A stretch of DNA of 64,000 bases from Leptospiraceae bacterium. GTDB lineage: Bacteria; Spirochaetota; Leptospiria; Leptospirales; Leptospiraceae. The translations under genes and the position numbers were made by a program. Positions 37,400 through 47,087 of the stretch are shown here, piece after piece. The notes below the pieces were generated by a model. The model was not told the origin of the DNA and did no database searches. It saw nothing but the letters and a program-made list of their open reading frames with translations. Where the stretch lies: positions 1 through 64,000 of the forward strand of contig JACKPB010000003.1 of NCBI GenBank assembly GCA_024233875.1, read 5' to 3'. How positions within the stretch are numbered: the stretch's first letter is position 1; the number at the start of each line of letters is the position of its first letter.

Positions 37400-37511
37400 A
37401 TTGTTTCCTTCTCTTAAATATTTGGAAAAATGTTTATTTTTTAAGCAAACTTTCTATTTGATTAGATCTTTTTTGCACTTAAATTCAATTTTTCCCTTTT
37501 GTGATAATATA

Positions 37512-37527
37512 TGCAATTAACATACCA
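37512..37527 (-). promoter_or_regulatory. Candidate sigma-54 promoter for glutamine synthetase
   Basis: Minus strand reads TGGTATGTTAATTGCA, matching the -24/-12 consensus TGGCACG-N4-TTGCA at 10 of 12 fixed positions, with the required GG-N10-GC spacing. It lies 18 bp past the end of the aldehyde dehydrogenase gene and predicts a 5' UTR of about 100 nt. Confidence 0.5.
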
Positions 37528-37544
37528 GTTTCGGATCAAAAAAA

Positions 37545-39026
37545 TCAAACCATAAATTTCTTCATAAAATCTGAGACCTTATCCATAATTGGATTGTAGG
37601 GAGGATATAGCAAGCGGATTGCACTGAAAATCCCCTGCTTCAGAACAGATTTCTGATATGTAAAATTTAAAAAACCATAATATCCATGATAAGAGCGTAC
37701 TCCGCTCTCACGCAACCCACCAAACGGAAGATTTGGATTGGCGAGATGAATGATCACATCATTGATAGAAACTCCACCTGAATCTGTATTGGCTAAAAAC
37801 TTATGAATCGTAGTCGGATTGCTACAAAAGAGATAGGATGCCAGAGGAGTCGGATCTTTTTTGAGAAAATCAATAACTTCATCGAGTTCTTTGTATGCAT
37901 AGAGCACAAGGATGGGACCCTGAATTTCTTCTTTGTAAATTCTTGCATTTCTATTCTGAATTTGGATGAGAGTCGGTGAGAAAAATAGAGACCCCGAATC
38001 CATCTCACCTCCTTCCAGAATCTTTCCTCCATCTTCAAGAGAATCATTCAAAAGACTTTCCAAACGATTGAACTCTTTCTGATTGATAATTCTGGCATAA
38101 TCTGAATTTTCCTTCAAACTCAACTCACCCAGTCTATAAAAATTGGTGAGGGATTGTTTGAAAGACTGTTGAAAGTCCTTCAGTTCTGATTCATGGACAT
38201 AGACTGTATCCGGAGCAACACAGGACTGACCTGCATTCAAAATCTTGCCCCATAGAATACGTTCTGCTGCTAACCTGACATCCGATTCCCTATCGATGAC
38301 AGCAGGGCATTTGCTTCCCAATTCCAGGGTGATGGGACAGATTGTCCCTGCTTTCTTTTTGAGAATTTTCTTTGCATTTTGCTCTTTTCCCGAAAAAAAG
38401 ATGTGATCAAAAGGGAAAGAAATAAGCGTTTCTCCCAATTTGGCAGGTCCCTCCAGAAGAGTTACTTCTTCCGGTTTGAAAACTTCCTGAATGATTTTTT
38501 TCATAATAGAGTTGCTCTTGGGAGTCAATTCTGAAGGTTTAATGAGAACTGTATTGCCGGCAGAAAAAGCTGAGATCATGGGAACTAAATTCAATTGAAA
38601 GGGAAAGTTCCAGGAAGAAAGAATGAGAACTACTCCCTGAGGTTTGTGTAAAATTTCAGCATGTGTTCCAAAAAGAGTTAAAGGAGAATCGACACCCCTG
38701 GGCTGAATCCATCTTTCTAAATTCCTCTGAATCTCTCCGATTTCCTGGTAAATAGGAATGATTTCTGTGAGTTCAGTCTCCTGACCGGATTTTCGGAAAT
38801 CTTGATAGATTGCCTCTTTGATTTCCTTATTGTAATGCTTCAGAGCTTTTCTGAATTCCGATAACTTATTGAGCCTGAATTCAACAGAGCTATGCATATG
38901 GACCTGAAAATGCTCTTTCAGTTTTTCGAAACTATCTTTCAGAACAAGAGTAGATACAGGTTTTGGTGCATTGGATTTGCTAATTTTTGTATTTTTAGAG
39001 TTTGGGACTTTTTTAATTTCAGCCAT
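37545..39026 (-). CDS. Aldehyde dehydrogenase, ALDH3-like
   Basis: 493 residues. SSWNFPFQLNLVPMISAFSAGNTVLIKPSE is the NAD-binding entry, ELGSKCPAVID holds the general-base Glu, and LNAGQSCVAPDTVYV holds the catalytic Cys. PNLPFGGLRESGVRSYHGYYGFLNFT near the end is typical of the ALDH3 subgroup for fatty or aromatic aldehydes. The hydrophobic C-terminus may associate with membrane, as in that group. Its start overlaps the end of the oxidoreductase gene by 8 nt, so both form one operon. Substrate unknown. Confidence 0.9.
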   Translation of the reverse strand: MAEIKKVPNSKNTKISKSNAPKPVSTLVLKDSFEKLKEHFQVHMHSSVEFRLNKLSEFRKALKHYNKEIKEAIYQDFRKSGQETELTEIIPIYQEIGEIQRNLERWIQPRGVDSPLTLFGTHAEILHKPQGVVLILSSWNFPFQLNLVPMISAFSAGNTVLIKPSELTPKSNSIMKKIIQEVFKPEEVTLLEGPAKLGETLISFPFDHIFFSGKEQNAKKILKKKAGTICPITLELGSKCPAVIDRESDVRLAAERILWGKILNAGQSCVAPDTVYVHESELKDFQQSFKQSLTNFYRLGELSLKENSDYARIINQKEFNRLESLLNDSLEDGGKILEGGEMDSGSLFFSPTLIQIQNRNARIYKEEIQGPILVLYAYKELDEVIDFLKKDPTPLASYLFCSNPTTIHKFLANTDSGGVSINDVIIHLANPNLPFGGLRESGVRSYHGYYGFLNFTYQKSVLKQGIFSAIRLLYPPYNPIMDKVSDFMKKFMV

Positions 39027-40020
39027 CCGGAGTCCCCGAGGGTCGAATCACTATTTTTCCCAAACTCATGTTTTTCTTATAATATTCTATCGCCTCCGGT
39101 ACGTTTTCAAGGGTAAATGAGCTATGAATCTCCGATCGAAAGCATTCCGGAAGCAATTCCTGTGCCTTTCGAGTGATCTCTTTGTATTCCTCCTGATTGA
39201 GAGAGGGAAGAAAAGTACTCAACCAGAATCCACTTATTTTTTTATTTTGGAAGATAAATATCCCCGGCTCCACATCGATCTGCTTTTCGGAGAGGTTTCC
39301 ATAAGAGACCAATTCAGAACCATAAGGGAGAGTTGCAAAGATTTTCGAGGCGACTTCCCCCCCAACCGCATCGAGGCAATAGGTGGCATTTAGTTTTTTG
39401 GAAAGCTTGAAAAGTTCCTTTTGGAATTTTTCATCTGAGGAATTCAAGACAAATTCACGACCCTCATTTTTCAACTGCTCTACCTGTTCGGATTTTCTGA
39501 CTATATGGATGACAGGAACCTCAAATTTCTTGCCCAGATTGTGAATCATTTTTCCCAGGGCTGATGCAGCAGCAGTATGAACGAATGCAGTGTGACCTTT
39601 CTTTCTACCTTCTTCAAACATAGCATAAGCTGTCATCGGATTCACATAGAGCATTGATCCCTCATCCAGACTAACTGAATCAATGAGTCGAATGCAATTT
39701 TCAGGAGGAACGACCATATATTCGGACCAGGTTCCATCCCCTTTGGTGGGTGCTACACAGGAAACTCTGTCTCCTTCAGAAAAACCGGATTCTTTCCCCG
39801 CTTTCACAACCGTACCCCCACCTTCAAATCCGGGAGCCGAAGGTAGTTTTTTCTTAATCCCGTAAAGTCCCCTGATGTAGGCCAGGTCAGAGGGATTGAT
39901 CGGAGAGAGGTGAATTTTGATCAAAACTTCCCTATCACCAATCTCAGGAATTTCCTTTTCTACCAATCGAAAGGAGTCAGAATTTCCTTCGTAATTGATC
40001 AATTGCATTGTTTTCATCAT
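39019..40020 (-). CDS. Zinc-independent quinone oxidoreductase-like MDR protein
   Basis: 333 residues. N-terminal GroES-like domain with LIKIHLSPINPSDLAYIRGLYG and PSAPGFEGGGTVVKAG, then a Rossmann domain (HTAAASALGKM...). The zinc-ligand set of alcohol dehydrogenases is missing, as expected for NADPH:quinone or enoyl reductases of this group. AAAGGA lies 7 nt before the first of two ATGs. It is the first gene of a two-gene unit with the aldehyde dehydrogenase, suggesting joint handling of reactive carbonyls (inference). Confidence 0.87.
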   Translation of the reverse strand: MMKTMQLINYEGNSDSFRLVEKEIPEIGDREVLIKIHLSPINPSDLAYIRGLYGIKKKLPSAPGFEGGGTVVKAGKESGFSEGDRVSCVAPTKGDGTWSEYMVVPPENCIRLIDSVSLDEGSMLYVNPMTAYAMFEEGRKKGHTAFVHTAAASALGKMIHNLGKKFEVPVIHIVRKSEQVEQLKNEGREFVLNSSDEKFQKELFKLSKKLNATYCLDAVGGEVASKIFATLPYGSELVSYGNLSEKQIDVEPGIFIFQNKKISGFWLSTFLPSLNQEEYKEITRKAQELLPECFRSEIHSSFTLENVPEAIEYYKKNMSLGKIVIRPSGTPDG

Positions 40021-40430
40021 CTAAGAGTCCTTTATAATTATTCTAATTTATGATTTTTTGAAGTTTTGTCAAATGATTTCTGTTAAAAAATCTCTAAAAC
40101 CGGAAAACTAGAAATCGGAAACAAATGTCTAAATAAAAAAACTTAGAATAAATACATAAATTTATTAGTTTACAGTTGATTTTTTGGAACTGAAAACCGG
40201 AAATAAATGTACAAATTGAATTTCTTTTGTAAATTACTTAAAACTGCAAAACCCAAAATGATCTCTTTTTCGTTCTCAAAGATTTCAATTTTCAATGCCC
40301 GAATGTTTGCCTACATTGAGGAGATGGGCTCCTTCTTAGAATTCACTCCTTCTCTTTCTTCTCGGGTTTCCCGGGATTCTTTTTATGGACAGATATACCT
40401 TACCAAAAATGTTAGATTTAGGAAAAAAAT
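40021..40430. other. AT-rich intergenic region with a degenerate direct repeat
   Basis: About 410 bp between divergent units. It contains two copies of a 23-bp sequence, 40112-40134 and 40194-40216 (19 of 23 identical, 82 bp apart), each with GGAAAYAAATGT. A 78-codon open frame from 40207 has an ATG inside the second copy but looks non-coding and runs into the next gene. Confidence 0.5.
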
Positions 40431-41342
40431 ATGCTCAGAGTAGAAAATTTAACAAAAAGATTTGATACAAAAACAGCTGTTGACCATTTGAATTTTCAAA
40501 TCAAACCCGGGATCATTACGGGTCTCCTCGGTCCCAATGGAGCCGGAAAAACCACGACTATGAGACTCATCACAGGTTTTCTGGAACCTACAGATGGAAA
40601 CATCACTTATAAAAATGAGTCTGTATTTCAAAATATTTCTGAATTTCAATCCAAATTGGGTTATTTACCTGAATCCGCACCTTTATATTCAGATATGCTT
40701 GTTTCAGAATACCTGAATTATATGGCGGACATTCGTGGAGTGGACAACCACTCCAAGAATCAGGGAATTTCTAGAGTAGTTGATCTCTGTGAACTCCAAA
40801 CACATCTTCACTTTCCCATTTCTCTTTTGTCTAAGGGATTTCGACAAAGAGTTGCTTTGGCAGGTACCCTCATCCATGATCCGGAAGTCATTATTTTGGA
40901 TGAACCAACATCCGGACTAGACCCGAATCAGATCTCTCACATTCGAACTTTGATCCGCAATCTAGGAAAAGACAAGACCATCATTCTTTCCACCCATATC
41001 TTAAAAGAGGTCGAAGACATTTGTGACCATGCTGTGATCATAAACAATGGATCTATTGTCGCAGACTCAAAAGTTTCAGAACTCTACAGTGGAAATCGGG
41101 TTTTAGTCACAGCCAAAACAGATCTCGCAGCAATGAAATCAACTTTCAAAGACTTTGAGGAACCGATTCTATCGGAAACGGAGAAAGAAATCGATGGATT
41201 TCTGCCTTACCTCATCAATCCCGGTGAAAAATCTCCGGAAATCGTATTTCAAAAATTGAAATCAGTAAAATTTGAAGTTCGGGAAATCAAGATCTATCGA
41301 CAATCCCTTGAAAATGTTTTTGAGAAACTTACCAGGAGTTGA
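40431..41342 (+). CDS. ABC transporter ATPase, GldA/NatA type
   Basis: 303 residues. Walker A GPNGAGKTTTMRLI, Q-loop region LGYLPESAPLY, signature LSKGFRQRVALAG, Walker B VIILDEPTSGLDP and switch STHILKEVE are all intact, with a C-terminal extension typical of ABC-2 exporters. It should energise the permease that follows 1 nt downstream. With the GldG-like and DUF4340 proteins it forms the common four-gene export set first described around gliding motility; in non-gliders the cargo is unknown. Confidence 0.92.
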   Translation: MLRVENLTKRFDTKTAVDHLNFQIKPGIITGLLGPNGAGKTTTMRLITGFLEPTDGNITYKNESVFQNISEFQSKLGYLPESAPLYSDMLVSEYLNYMADIRGVDNHSKNQGISRVVDLCELQTHLHFPISLLSKGFRQRVALAGTLIHDPEVIILDEPTSGLDPNQISHIRTLIRNLGKDKTIILSTHILKEVEDICDHAVIINNGSIVADSKVSELYSGNRVLVTAKTDLAAMKSTFKDFEEPILSETEKEIDGFLPYLINPGEKSPEIVFQKLKSVKFEVREIKIYRQSLENVFEKLTRS

Positions 41343-41343
41343 A

Positions 41344-42069
41344 ATGAACAATATCAGAACAATTTTTCATAAAGAACTTTCTATCTATAAGAATACACCC
41401 ATAGGTTACATCTTCAGTTCCTTTTTTCTACTTCTTCTCTCCTTTCTTTTTTTCTACGGTCTGGGGGGAAATTCTTTTTGGGATCTAAAGATCTCCAGTA
41501 TGGAGCAGTACTTTATGTGGGTGCCCCTACTATTTATCATTTTCATCCCTGCAATCACAATGAGGCTCTGGTCGGAAGAAGAGAAATCAGGAACCATTGA
41601 AGTCCTTCTCACCCTACCCGTTAAAGATTATGAGATCGTCATTGGAAAATTTCTTTCTGCATGGCTTTTCTTGATTCTAACTTTGTGCGGAACTCTTCTC
41701 ACTCCTTTCACAATTTTTCTTCTGGGATCTCTGGATCCGGGATTGATTTTCTCCGGATACCTGGGTACTTTTCTTTTGGGGGGAGCCTACATTTCAATGG
41801 GGATGGTCATCTCGTCTTTGAGTCGGGATCAGATCTCTTCTTTCATGATGACCCTACTTCTCTGCCTCATCACCTTCTTACTCGGTTACCAACCCTTACT
41901 TCAATTTTTTGGAAACCGGGCGGGGGGCTACATTGCCTTCTTTTCTCTCTCCCAGCATTTTGAATCCTTTCGTATGGGTGTTTTTGATCCACGGGACTTT
42001 CTTTTCTACTTCAGTTTCATTGCCCTAATGATGGTGAGCAATGTATTGATACTCAGGGGGAAAAAATGA
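41344..42069 (+). CDS. ABC-2 type permease, GldF-like
   Basis: Start set at ATG 41344, with GGAG just upstream and just past the ATPase stop; the longer frame from 41272 would overlap the ATPase gene deeply. 241 residues, about six membrane helices, with SEEEKSGTIEVLLTLPVKDYEIVIGKF, a hallmark of ABC-2 permeases. Overlaps the next gene by ATGA. Confidence 0.9.
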   Translation: MNNIRTIFHKELSIYKNTPIGYIFSSFFLLLLSFLFFYGLGGNSFWDLKISSMEQYFMWVPLLFIIFIPAITMRLWSEEEKSGTIEVLLTLPVKDYEIVIGKFLSAWLFLILTLCGTLLTPFTIFLLGSLDPGLIFSGYLGTFLLGGAYISMGMVISSLSRDQISSFMMTLLLCLITFLLGYQPLLQFFGNRAGGYIAFFSLSQHFESFRMGVFDPRDFLFYFSFIALMMVSNVLILRGKK

Positions 42070-43745
42070 TTTCATTTTTTGATCAATTCAACAAAAACAG
42101 AAAGTTTCTCTTCCTTCAATTTTTTCTAACCTTTCTTCTGTTCAATCTGCTTCTCGGAGATTGGTATTGCAGAAAGGACCTTTCCCAGGAAAATAGATTC
42201 AATTTGACAGAGAGTACAGAAAAAATTCTGAACAATCTCCAATCAAAGCTGATCATAGATGCATTCTACTCCAGCGACGTTCCGGGTATGCACAGAGCCA
42301 GGCTCCAACTCTCCAAAGAACTCTTGAAAGAAATAGCCTCTGTGAACTCATCCATGATCGAGCTCAGAATCATAGATCCCGATTCGGGTGAAACCGAAAA
42401 GCAAAAAGCAGCTGAAGCCGGAATCAAGTCGTACCCACTTGAAAAATTAGAAAGGGGATCAGCAGAAGTGAAGCAGGCTTATTTCGGCATTCGTTTGACT
42501 TTGGGAACAAATACTGAGACAATTCCCTTAGCTTACAATGCAGAAAGCCTGGAGTACCAAATCCTAACTCTTCTCAAGAAAATGACCCGAAAATCAGAAA
42601 AATCTCCCCTAGCGATCTTGAAAGCGCCGGGCGCTCATACTTTCCCCGAACCGGGACCCATGTCCGGCAAGGAAACCTTCGGTGTCTTTATCCACAAGAT
42701 TTATGGTCCTGAATTTGGTGAACCCACAGAAATCAACATCAACTCAGAACCGATCCCGGAAGAGTTTTCTATCCTACTCTGGGTGGGAAATCCCCGACTC
42801 ACTGACTTGGGGAGATACCACATTGATCAGTATCTCATGAGGGGTGGAAATATCATTCTTCTGGCTGAAACCATGAAATTTCAATTGCCCAATCCACGTG
42901 GGGGAATGGAGGCTATGATGGGTTCGGGAGATGGGATAGCTATGCCAAATCCCGATGCTGATGAGTTTCGAAAGTTCACTTCCCATTATGGCTTTGAAGT
43001 CAAGTCCGACCTCCTTCTTGAGCCCGAGAGGGGAATGGTGACTGACTCCCTCATTCAAATGGAGGGAGGATTTCTGGCAAGGTATCACTATCCACTCTGG
43101 CCGGTTGTCACGGGAGAGTCAGATGGGATCTCTAAGGAAAATCTCCTGACCAAGTACTCCAGTGCGATTGTTCTTCCCTGGGCATCGGGAATCGATCTAC
43201 TCAAAGACAAACAACCGGAAGTGAAGATTGAGCCAGTACTACTTACTTCCAAAGATGCAGATAGAAAAGAGAATTATGTACCCATCGATGAGAATCAGGT
43301 AGCCAATCTAAATCTGGAACCGACTGGATTGAACATACCTATGGGAGTTCATCTGAAGGGAAAATTCATATCCTATTTCAATAAGGACAGTTTGCCTGAG
43401 GGTGCCAACGTTTCCGGATTTCTGCCCAAGTCAAAAGAAAACACAGAAGCACAGATCTTTGTTTCGGGAAGTCCATACCTGATTTCAGATATTTTCTTCT
43501 CCAAGCAATTGTACATGGAAACCTTTCAGACAACAAATATGCCCTTCTTCCTGAACCTTTTGGATATATTTACAGGTGACACAGATCTTTTGGCAACGCG
43601 AACCAAGCAACCTTATATAAAAAACCTCAAACCGATTTCAAAATGGGAACAATATGTCTTCAGTGTGATCAATATCCTGTTTGTTCCCATTGCACTCGGA
43701 ATCTATGCTTTTTTACGTTTACGCAAAAGAACCAGGGGACTCTAA
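42066..43745 (+). CDS. GldG-like ABC transporter auxiliary protein
   Basis: 559 residues. One N-terminal and one C-terminal membrane helix (YVFSVINILFVPIALGIYAFL) flank a large periplasmic part. DLSQENRFNLTESTEKILNNL, IIDPDSGETEKQKAAEAGI and the ILLWVGNPRLTDLGRYHIDQYLMRGGNIILL segment fit the GldG/ABC_transp_aux family. It works with the ATPase and permease upstream; overlap with the permease gene is 4 nt. Confidence 0.87.
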   Translation: MISFFDQFNKNRKFLFLQFFLTFLLFNLLLGDWYCRKDLSQENRFNLTESTEKILNNLQSKLIIDAFYSSDVPGMHRARLQLSKELLKEIASVNSSMIELRIIDPDSGETEKQKAAEAGIKSYPLEKLERGSAEVKQAYFGIRLTLGTNTETIPLAYNAESLEYQILTLLKKMTRKSEKSPLAILKAPGAHTFPEPGPMSGKETFGVFIHKIYGPEFGEPTEININSEPIPEEFSILLWVGNPRLTDLGRYHIDQYLMRGGNIILLAETMKFQLPNPRGGMEAMMGSGDGIAMPNPDADEFRKFTSHYGFEVKSDLLLEPERGMVTDSLIQMEGGFLARYHYPLWPVVTGESDGISKENLLTKYSSAIVLPWASGIDLLKDKQPEVKIEPVLLTSKDADRKENYVPIDENQVANLNLEPTGLNIPMGVHLKGKFISYFNKDSLPEGANVSGFLPKSKENTEAQIFVSGSPYLISDIFFSKQLYMETFQTTNMPFFLNLLDIFTGDTDLLATRTKQPYIKNLKPISKWEQYVFSVINILFVPIALGIYAFLRLRKRTRGL

Positions 43746-43773
43746 GAGTTCCCTCTAATATTTGGAGTTCGAT

Positions 43774-44769
43774 ATGAAACTATTGTCCATGATCAAAGAT
43801 TATTTCAAAAACCACACAGCATTTTCCTTAACTCTGACTAATCTTGTTTTGGTACTATTGATAGTACTTTTTAGAGATCCCTTCGGATTCTTTGAAAAGA
43901 ATTACAGTAAATCAAAACCATTCTTTGAGGGTACCGCTCAGGGAATTACAAAAATCATCATCAAAAGATCCACTGAAGCTGATGGCGAGAGGATTCTGGA
44001 GCTGAATTCTGAAAATTGGCTGTACAAAAACGAGAACAAAAGCTACCGTGCAGACAGAGAAAAAGTCGACCAATTGCTCAAGAGTATTTTCCAGACCAGG
44101 AGGTTTACTTCTGTTAGTACGGATGCTTCTAAAAAGGAAGAATTTGGAATCGGGGGAATGGATGCCTTTGACCTGAGTCTCTACGGAGGTGAAGATTTGA
44201 AGGGAACTCTTCATATAGGGACCACCGGAGCCGGAGGAGCCTATACTTATGTATCTTTCAATGAGGAATCTACAGTTTATCTTGTCGAAGAAAATTTAAA
44301 ACCGACATTCGGAAGAGGTTCGAATGAATTTTTCATTCAAAAAAGAATCAGCCCTTCAGGAATCAATTCCTCAGACATTCAAACCATCTCCATAAAATAT
44401 TCAGAATTACCGGATAAGAACTTCGAATTGGTCAAAACAGAAGGTACTTGGAAGAAAATTCCGGGAGATATAAAGATCAAATCTGATTCTCTCACCTCCC
44501 TATTGACCCGAATGACTTCTTTATTGGCAGAACAGGTAGTCACAGAGCTAGACGTCTCTGATTTGGATTTAGGAAATCAATTCGATCTTCTTGTCACCTA
44601 TTCCGGAAAAGACAAAAAGACTTCAGAGACTATGAGCTTTCGAATGATAGGCTTTTCAAAATCGGAAAATCTTTTCTACCTCAGAAAAGATTCAGATCCG
44701 AATGTCTACAAAGTAAGTGAGTATCAGATCAAACCTTTTCTGGAGTACAGCCCTGAGGTGGAAAACTAA
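43774..44769 (+). CDS. DUF4340 protein
   Basis: Start set at ATG 43774, with GGAG 6 nt upstream (a TTG at 43762 would lie over it). 331 residues: one N-terminal membrane helix, then a beta-rich periplasmic region with two related halves (ENWLYKNENKSYRADREKVDQLLKSI and GTWKKIPGDIKIKSDSLTSLLTRM), typical of DUF4340. This family regularly follows GldG-like genes. It ends in a 4-bp overlap with the convergent gene. Confidence 0.85.
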   Translation: MKLLSMIKDYFKNHTAFSLTLTNLVLVLLIVLFRDPFGFFEKNYSKSKPFFEGTAQGITKIIIKRSTEADGERILELNSENWLYKNENKSYRADREKVDQLLKSIFQTRRFTSVSTDASKKEEFGIGGMDAFDLSLYGGEDLKGTLHIGTTGAGGAYTYVSFNEESTVYLVEENLKPTFGRGSNEFFIQKRISPSGINSSDIQTISIKYSELPDKNFELVKTEGTWKKIPGDIKIKSDSLTSLLTRMTSLLAEQVVTELDVSDLDLGNQFDLLVTYSGKDKKTSETMSFRMIGFSKSENLFYLRKDSDPNVYKVSEYQIKPFLEYSPEVEN

Positions 44770-46001
44770 GAGTTATCTAATTCCTTTTCTAATTTGCACT
44801 TGGGATAGGAACCGGGATTGAGAGGGGTGCCCAGATAACCGAAAGAGGACTGGGCAGATACTATATTGATATCCCAACCACCGACAAAGTATTTGCATTC
44901 ATAAATTCTGTTTTTGCAAAGAATTTGAGTGGATTTTGGTTTGGGATATGCCCAGGCAGAAGGTTGATGGGGGCATTTGTTCTCAATCGAGGCAACTTTC
45001 CGAACTTTATTCACTGTTGCTTGAAACTCTTTGAATCGTGCAATGATAGGATAAGCGTATTCCTTCAGAAAGACACCCTTCTCCGTATTGTATGTAAACA
45101 TAACGAGAAGCTGTTCGGCTACATCATCTTTGCTCTTGTCCATCTTCTTATAAGTTTCCTTGATGAACCGGCTGATCTTAAAACTCTCAGTGAGAATTTG
45201 CTCAGCTTCCATATCTATTTCTCCGGAATCCCCACCCTCAGACGACATTTTCAATAAAGGGTTTTTTTCCAGAGTTTCATAATCTATGGTAAGTGTGGAC
45301 CCCTCAGTGTAGATACCGGGAATATTTGAATTTTCAATGGAAACTACTATCTCTTTGCTAAGTCCGACATTTGCGGCTGCGATCCCGGATAGCTTGGAAA
45401 CCTGAATGAGGTCGGATTCCTGAGGATAGGGAAACTTAAAGTAATCTGTCTCCGATAGGGCTATGTCCAGAAAAAAACCACCCAAAAATGCATGCCTGTG
45501 AATGAACTTTACCTGATGACTTTTTTGGATCACAGTACCCAAACAGGTGAGAGCATTGTCAATGCCGTAGTCAAAGTATTCCGGTCTTTCCACCATAAGG
45601 CGATAAAAAATCAAAAGGATTTTGGTTTCATAAAAACTGTTTTTTATGAAAGATGCGAAATTATTTATAAAAGATGAATTGTGCTCAAACAAATGCTTTA
45701 GAAAGAGATTTTTAGCACTTTCAATTTGAGGCAAAATTCTTTTAGAAATCGCAAGACTCAATCGGTTGATTAAGTCATCATTTAAATTCACCTTAAAAAG
45801 TGGGGTGAATTGACCATCCAAATTCTCTAATTTTTTGATCGCGGTTTCTTTTACACTCACCATTTCTTTAATGAGGATATTTCCACCGTTGTCCTTGATT
45901 GGTTCTGTCAGTTGAATCACTCCAACCAGACCGTTATCATAAGTAAATTTTGAAAATTCTTTTAGGTTTGTAAACTCGATGCCATTTGATGTAATAATCA
46001 T
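44766..46001 (-). CDS. Unknown protein with a possible degenerate HD domain
   Basis: 411 residues, no signal peptide. The middle (about 160-240) reads HRHAFLGGFFLDIAL where HD/HD-GYP proteins have a -LLHDIG- stretch, so the metal-binding His-Asp pair looks lost (His replaced by Leu). The C-terminal about 90 residues carry several Cys and one His (CPHQ, LCKN, ECKY, PKCK) that could bind zinc. The N-terminus (VIQLTEPIKDNGGNILIKEMVSV) resembles short beta modules found before HD-GYP domains. I cannot assign a function. Overlaps the DUF4340 gene end-to-end by 4 bp. Confidence 0.6.
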   Translation of the reverse strand: MIITSNGIEFTNLKEFSKFTYDNGLVGVIQLTEPIKDNGGNILIKEMVSVKETAIKKLENLDGQFTPLFKVNLNDDLINRLSLAISKRILPQIESAKNLFLKHLFEHNSSFINNFASFIKNSFYETKILLIFYRLMVERPEYFDYGIDNALTCLGTVIQKSHQVKFIHRHAFLGGFFLDIALSETDYFKFPYPQESDLIQVSKLSGIAAANVGLSKEIVVSIENSNIPGIYTEGSTLTIDYETLEKNPLLKMSSEGGDSGEIDMEAEQILTESFKISRFIKETYKKMDKSKDDVAEQLLVMFTYNTEKGVFLKEYAYPIIARFKEFQATVNKVRKVASIENKCPHQPSAWAYPKPKSTQILCKNRIYECKYFVGGWDINIVSAQSSFGYLGTPLNPGSYPKCKLEKELDNS

Positions 46002-46203
46002 AATCTAGACTGAATTGTTTATTTTGTAGGAAAAAATTTCAACTTTATTTTTTTCTTCATTTCAAACCGGAAAAACAAATAGAGATTCTAAATCACCTGT
46101 TGACACCCTTTAAGATATCCGCAATTTTAGTGTAGATCTTTCTAAGGAAGCTAAGATTTTATTGAAGATGACAAAAATCATTCATTTGAACTAAGAGTCG
46201 ACG

Positions 46204-47034
46204 ATGCCCATAAATTTTTCTGAAATCGGATGGAGGGATTTGAACGAAAGATCTCTCAGAAAGGAAATCTTTCACGGAAGAATTTTTCATATCCAAGTTC
46301 ATCCTGAAATAGTTCGAAGTCTCTTCCCGGAACTTCAGAAAAATCTTAGTCTGTTTTTTCCGGATAATTTTTTAAATCTCAGATTCAGTTCCCAAACAAC
46401 TCATACTCTACTGTCCCGATTCAGAGAAACTATGCATTCCAAAGGTACTTTAAAGACGATAGGACATTCTTTTTTAAAAAAGGTCCTTATAGAGAATCAT
46501 TCCCAAACTACCAATCATATCTTAGCAGATCTTCCGAGAGTTCGATCCCTTTCTCCGGAATCACATCTGGATGAAAAAGCCAAAAAAGCCTTCTATGCTC
46601 ATCGTGATACATGGTATGCAAACTCCCCTTCCCAAATCAATCTCTGGATTCCCCTCCATCCAATCGACCCCAGCAATTCTTTTGTTTTTTTTCCTGAGTA
46701 CTTTCAGAGATCAGTATTGAATGATTCCGCTGAATTCAAACTGGGTGAATTCATTCATTCGGGTGGATTCCAAAATTCATTGAATACAAATTCATTCCCA
46801 ACAACCCAGGAAATCATCTGTGGGGGAGATTCATTCTATTGTGATACGGGAGAAGCAATTGTTTTTTCAGCCCATCATCTTCATACTACATCACCCAATG
46901 TCTCTCTCAAAAATCGATGGAGTATGGAATTTAGAATTGTATATTCTGAAGATCGAGAACAGGGATTAGAAGCCTTTGAACTGGACAATATGAGTTCGGG
47001 GGACTTTACGGAGTCTTTTTCGGAATTGATCTGA
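46204..47034 (+). CDS. 2-oxoglutarate/Fe(II)-dependent dioxygenase-like protein
   Basis: 276 residues. The iron triad is visible as HRD (H133, D135) in YAHRDTWYANSPSQINLWIPL and H227 in HHLHTTSPN, with R238 eleven residues later as the expected 2-oxoglutarate ligand. The spacing and NLWIPL strand resemble the phytanoyl-CoA hydroxylase group. Substrate unknown. The gene is isolated on the plus strand and ends at a bidirectional terminator. Confidence 0.75.
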   Translation: MPINFSEIGWRDLNERSLRKEIFHGRIFHIQVHPEIVRSLFPELQKNLSLFFPDNFLNLRFSSQTTHTLLSRFRETMHSKGTLKTIGHSFLKKVLIENHSQTTNHILADLPRVRSLSPESHLDEKAKKAFYAHRDTWYANSPSQINLWIPLHPIDPSNSFVFFPEYFQRSVLNDSAEFKLGEFIHSGGFQNSLNTNSFPTTQEIICGGDSFYCDTGEAIVFSAHHLHTTSPNVSLKNRWSMEFRIVYSEDREQGLEAFELDNMSSGDFTESFSELI

Positions 47035-47062
47035 AAACCTCCTAAGCTTCCCAGGAGGTTTT
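47034..47062. terminator. Bidirectional terminator
   Basis: Perfect 10-bp inverted repeat AAAACCTCCT/AGGAGGTTTT (47034-47043 and 47053-47062), loop 9 nt, between two convergent genes; T tracts end the stem on both strands. Confidence 0.85.
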
Positions 47063-47087
47063 CTGAAAGTTTTGTATCAAACATGAA

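Noticed and set aside
40207..40443. 78-codon frame before the ABC ATPase gene
   Set aside because: Odd composition, no family match, and it runs into the next gene; its GGAAATAAATG start belongs to a repeated element.
46102..46135. TTGACA before the dioxygenase gene as a sigma-70 promoter
   Set aside because: No acceptable -10 box at 16-18 bp; not listed as a feature.
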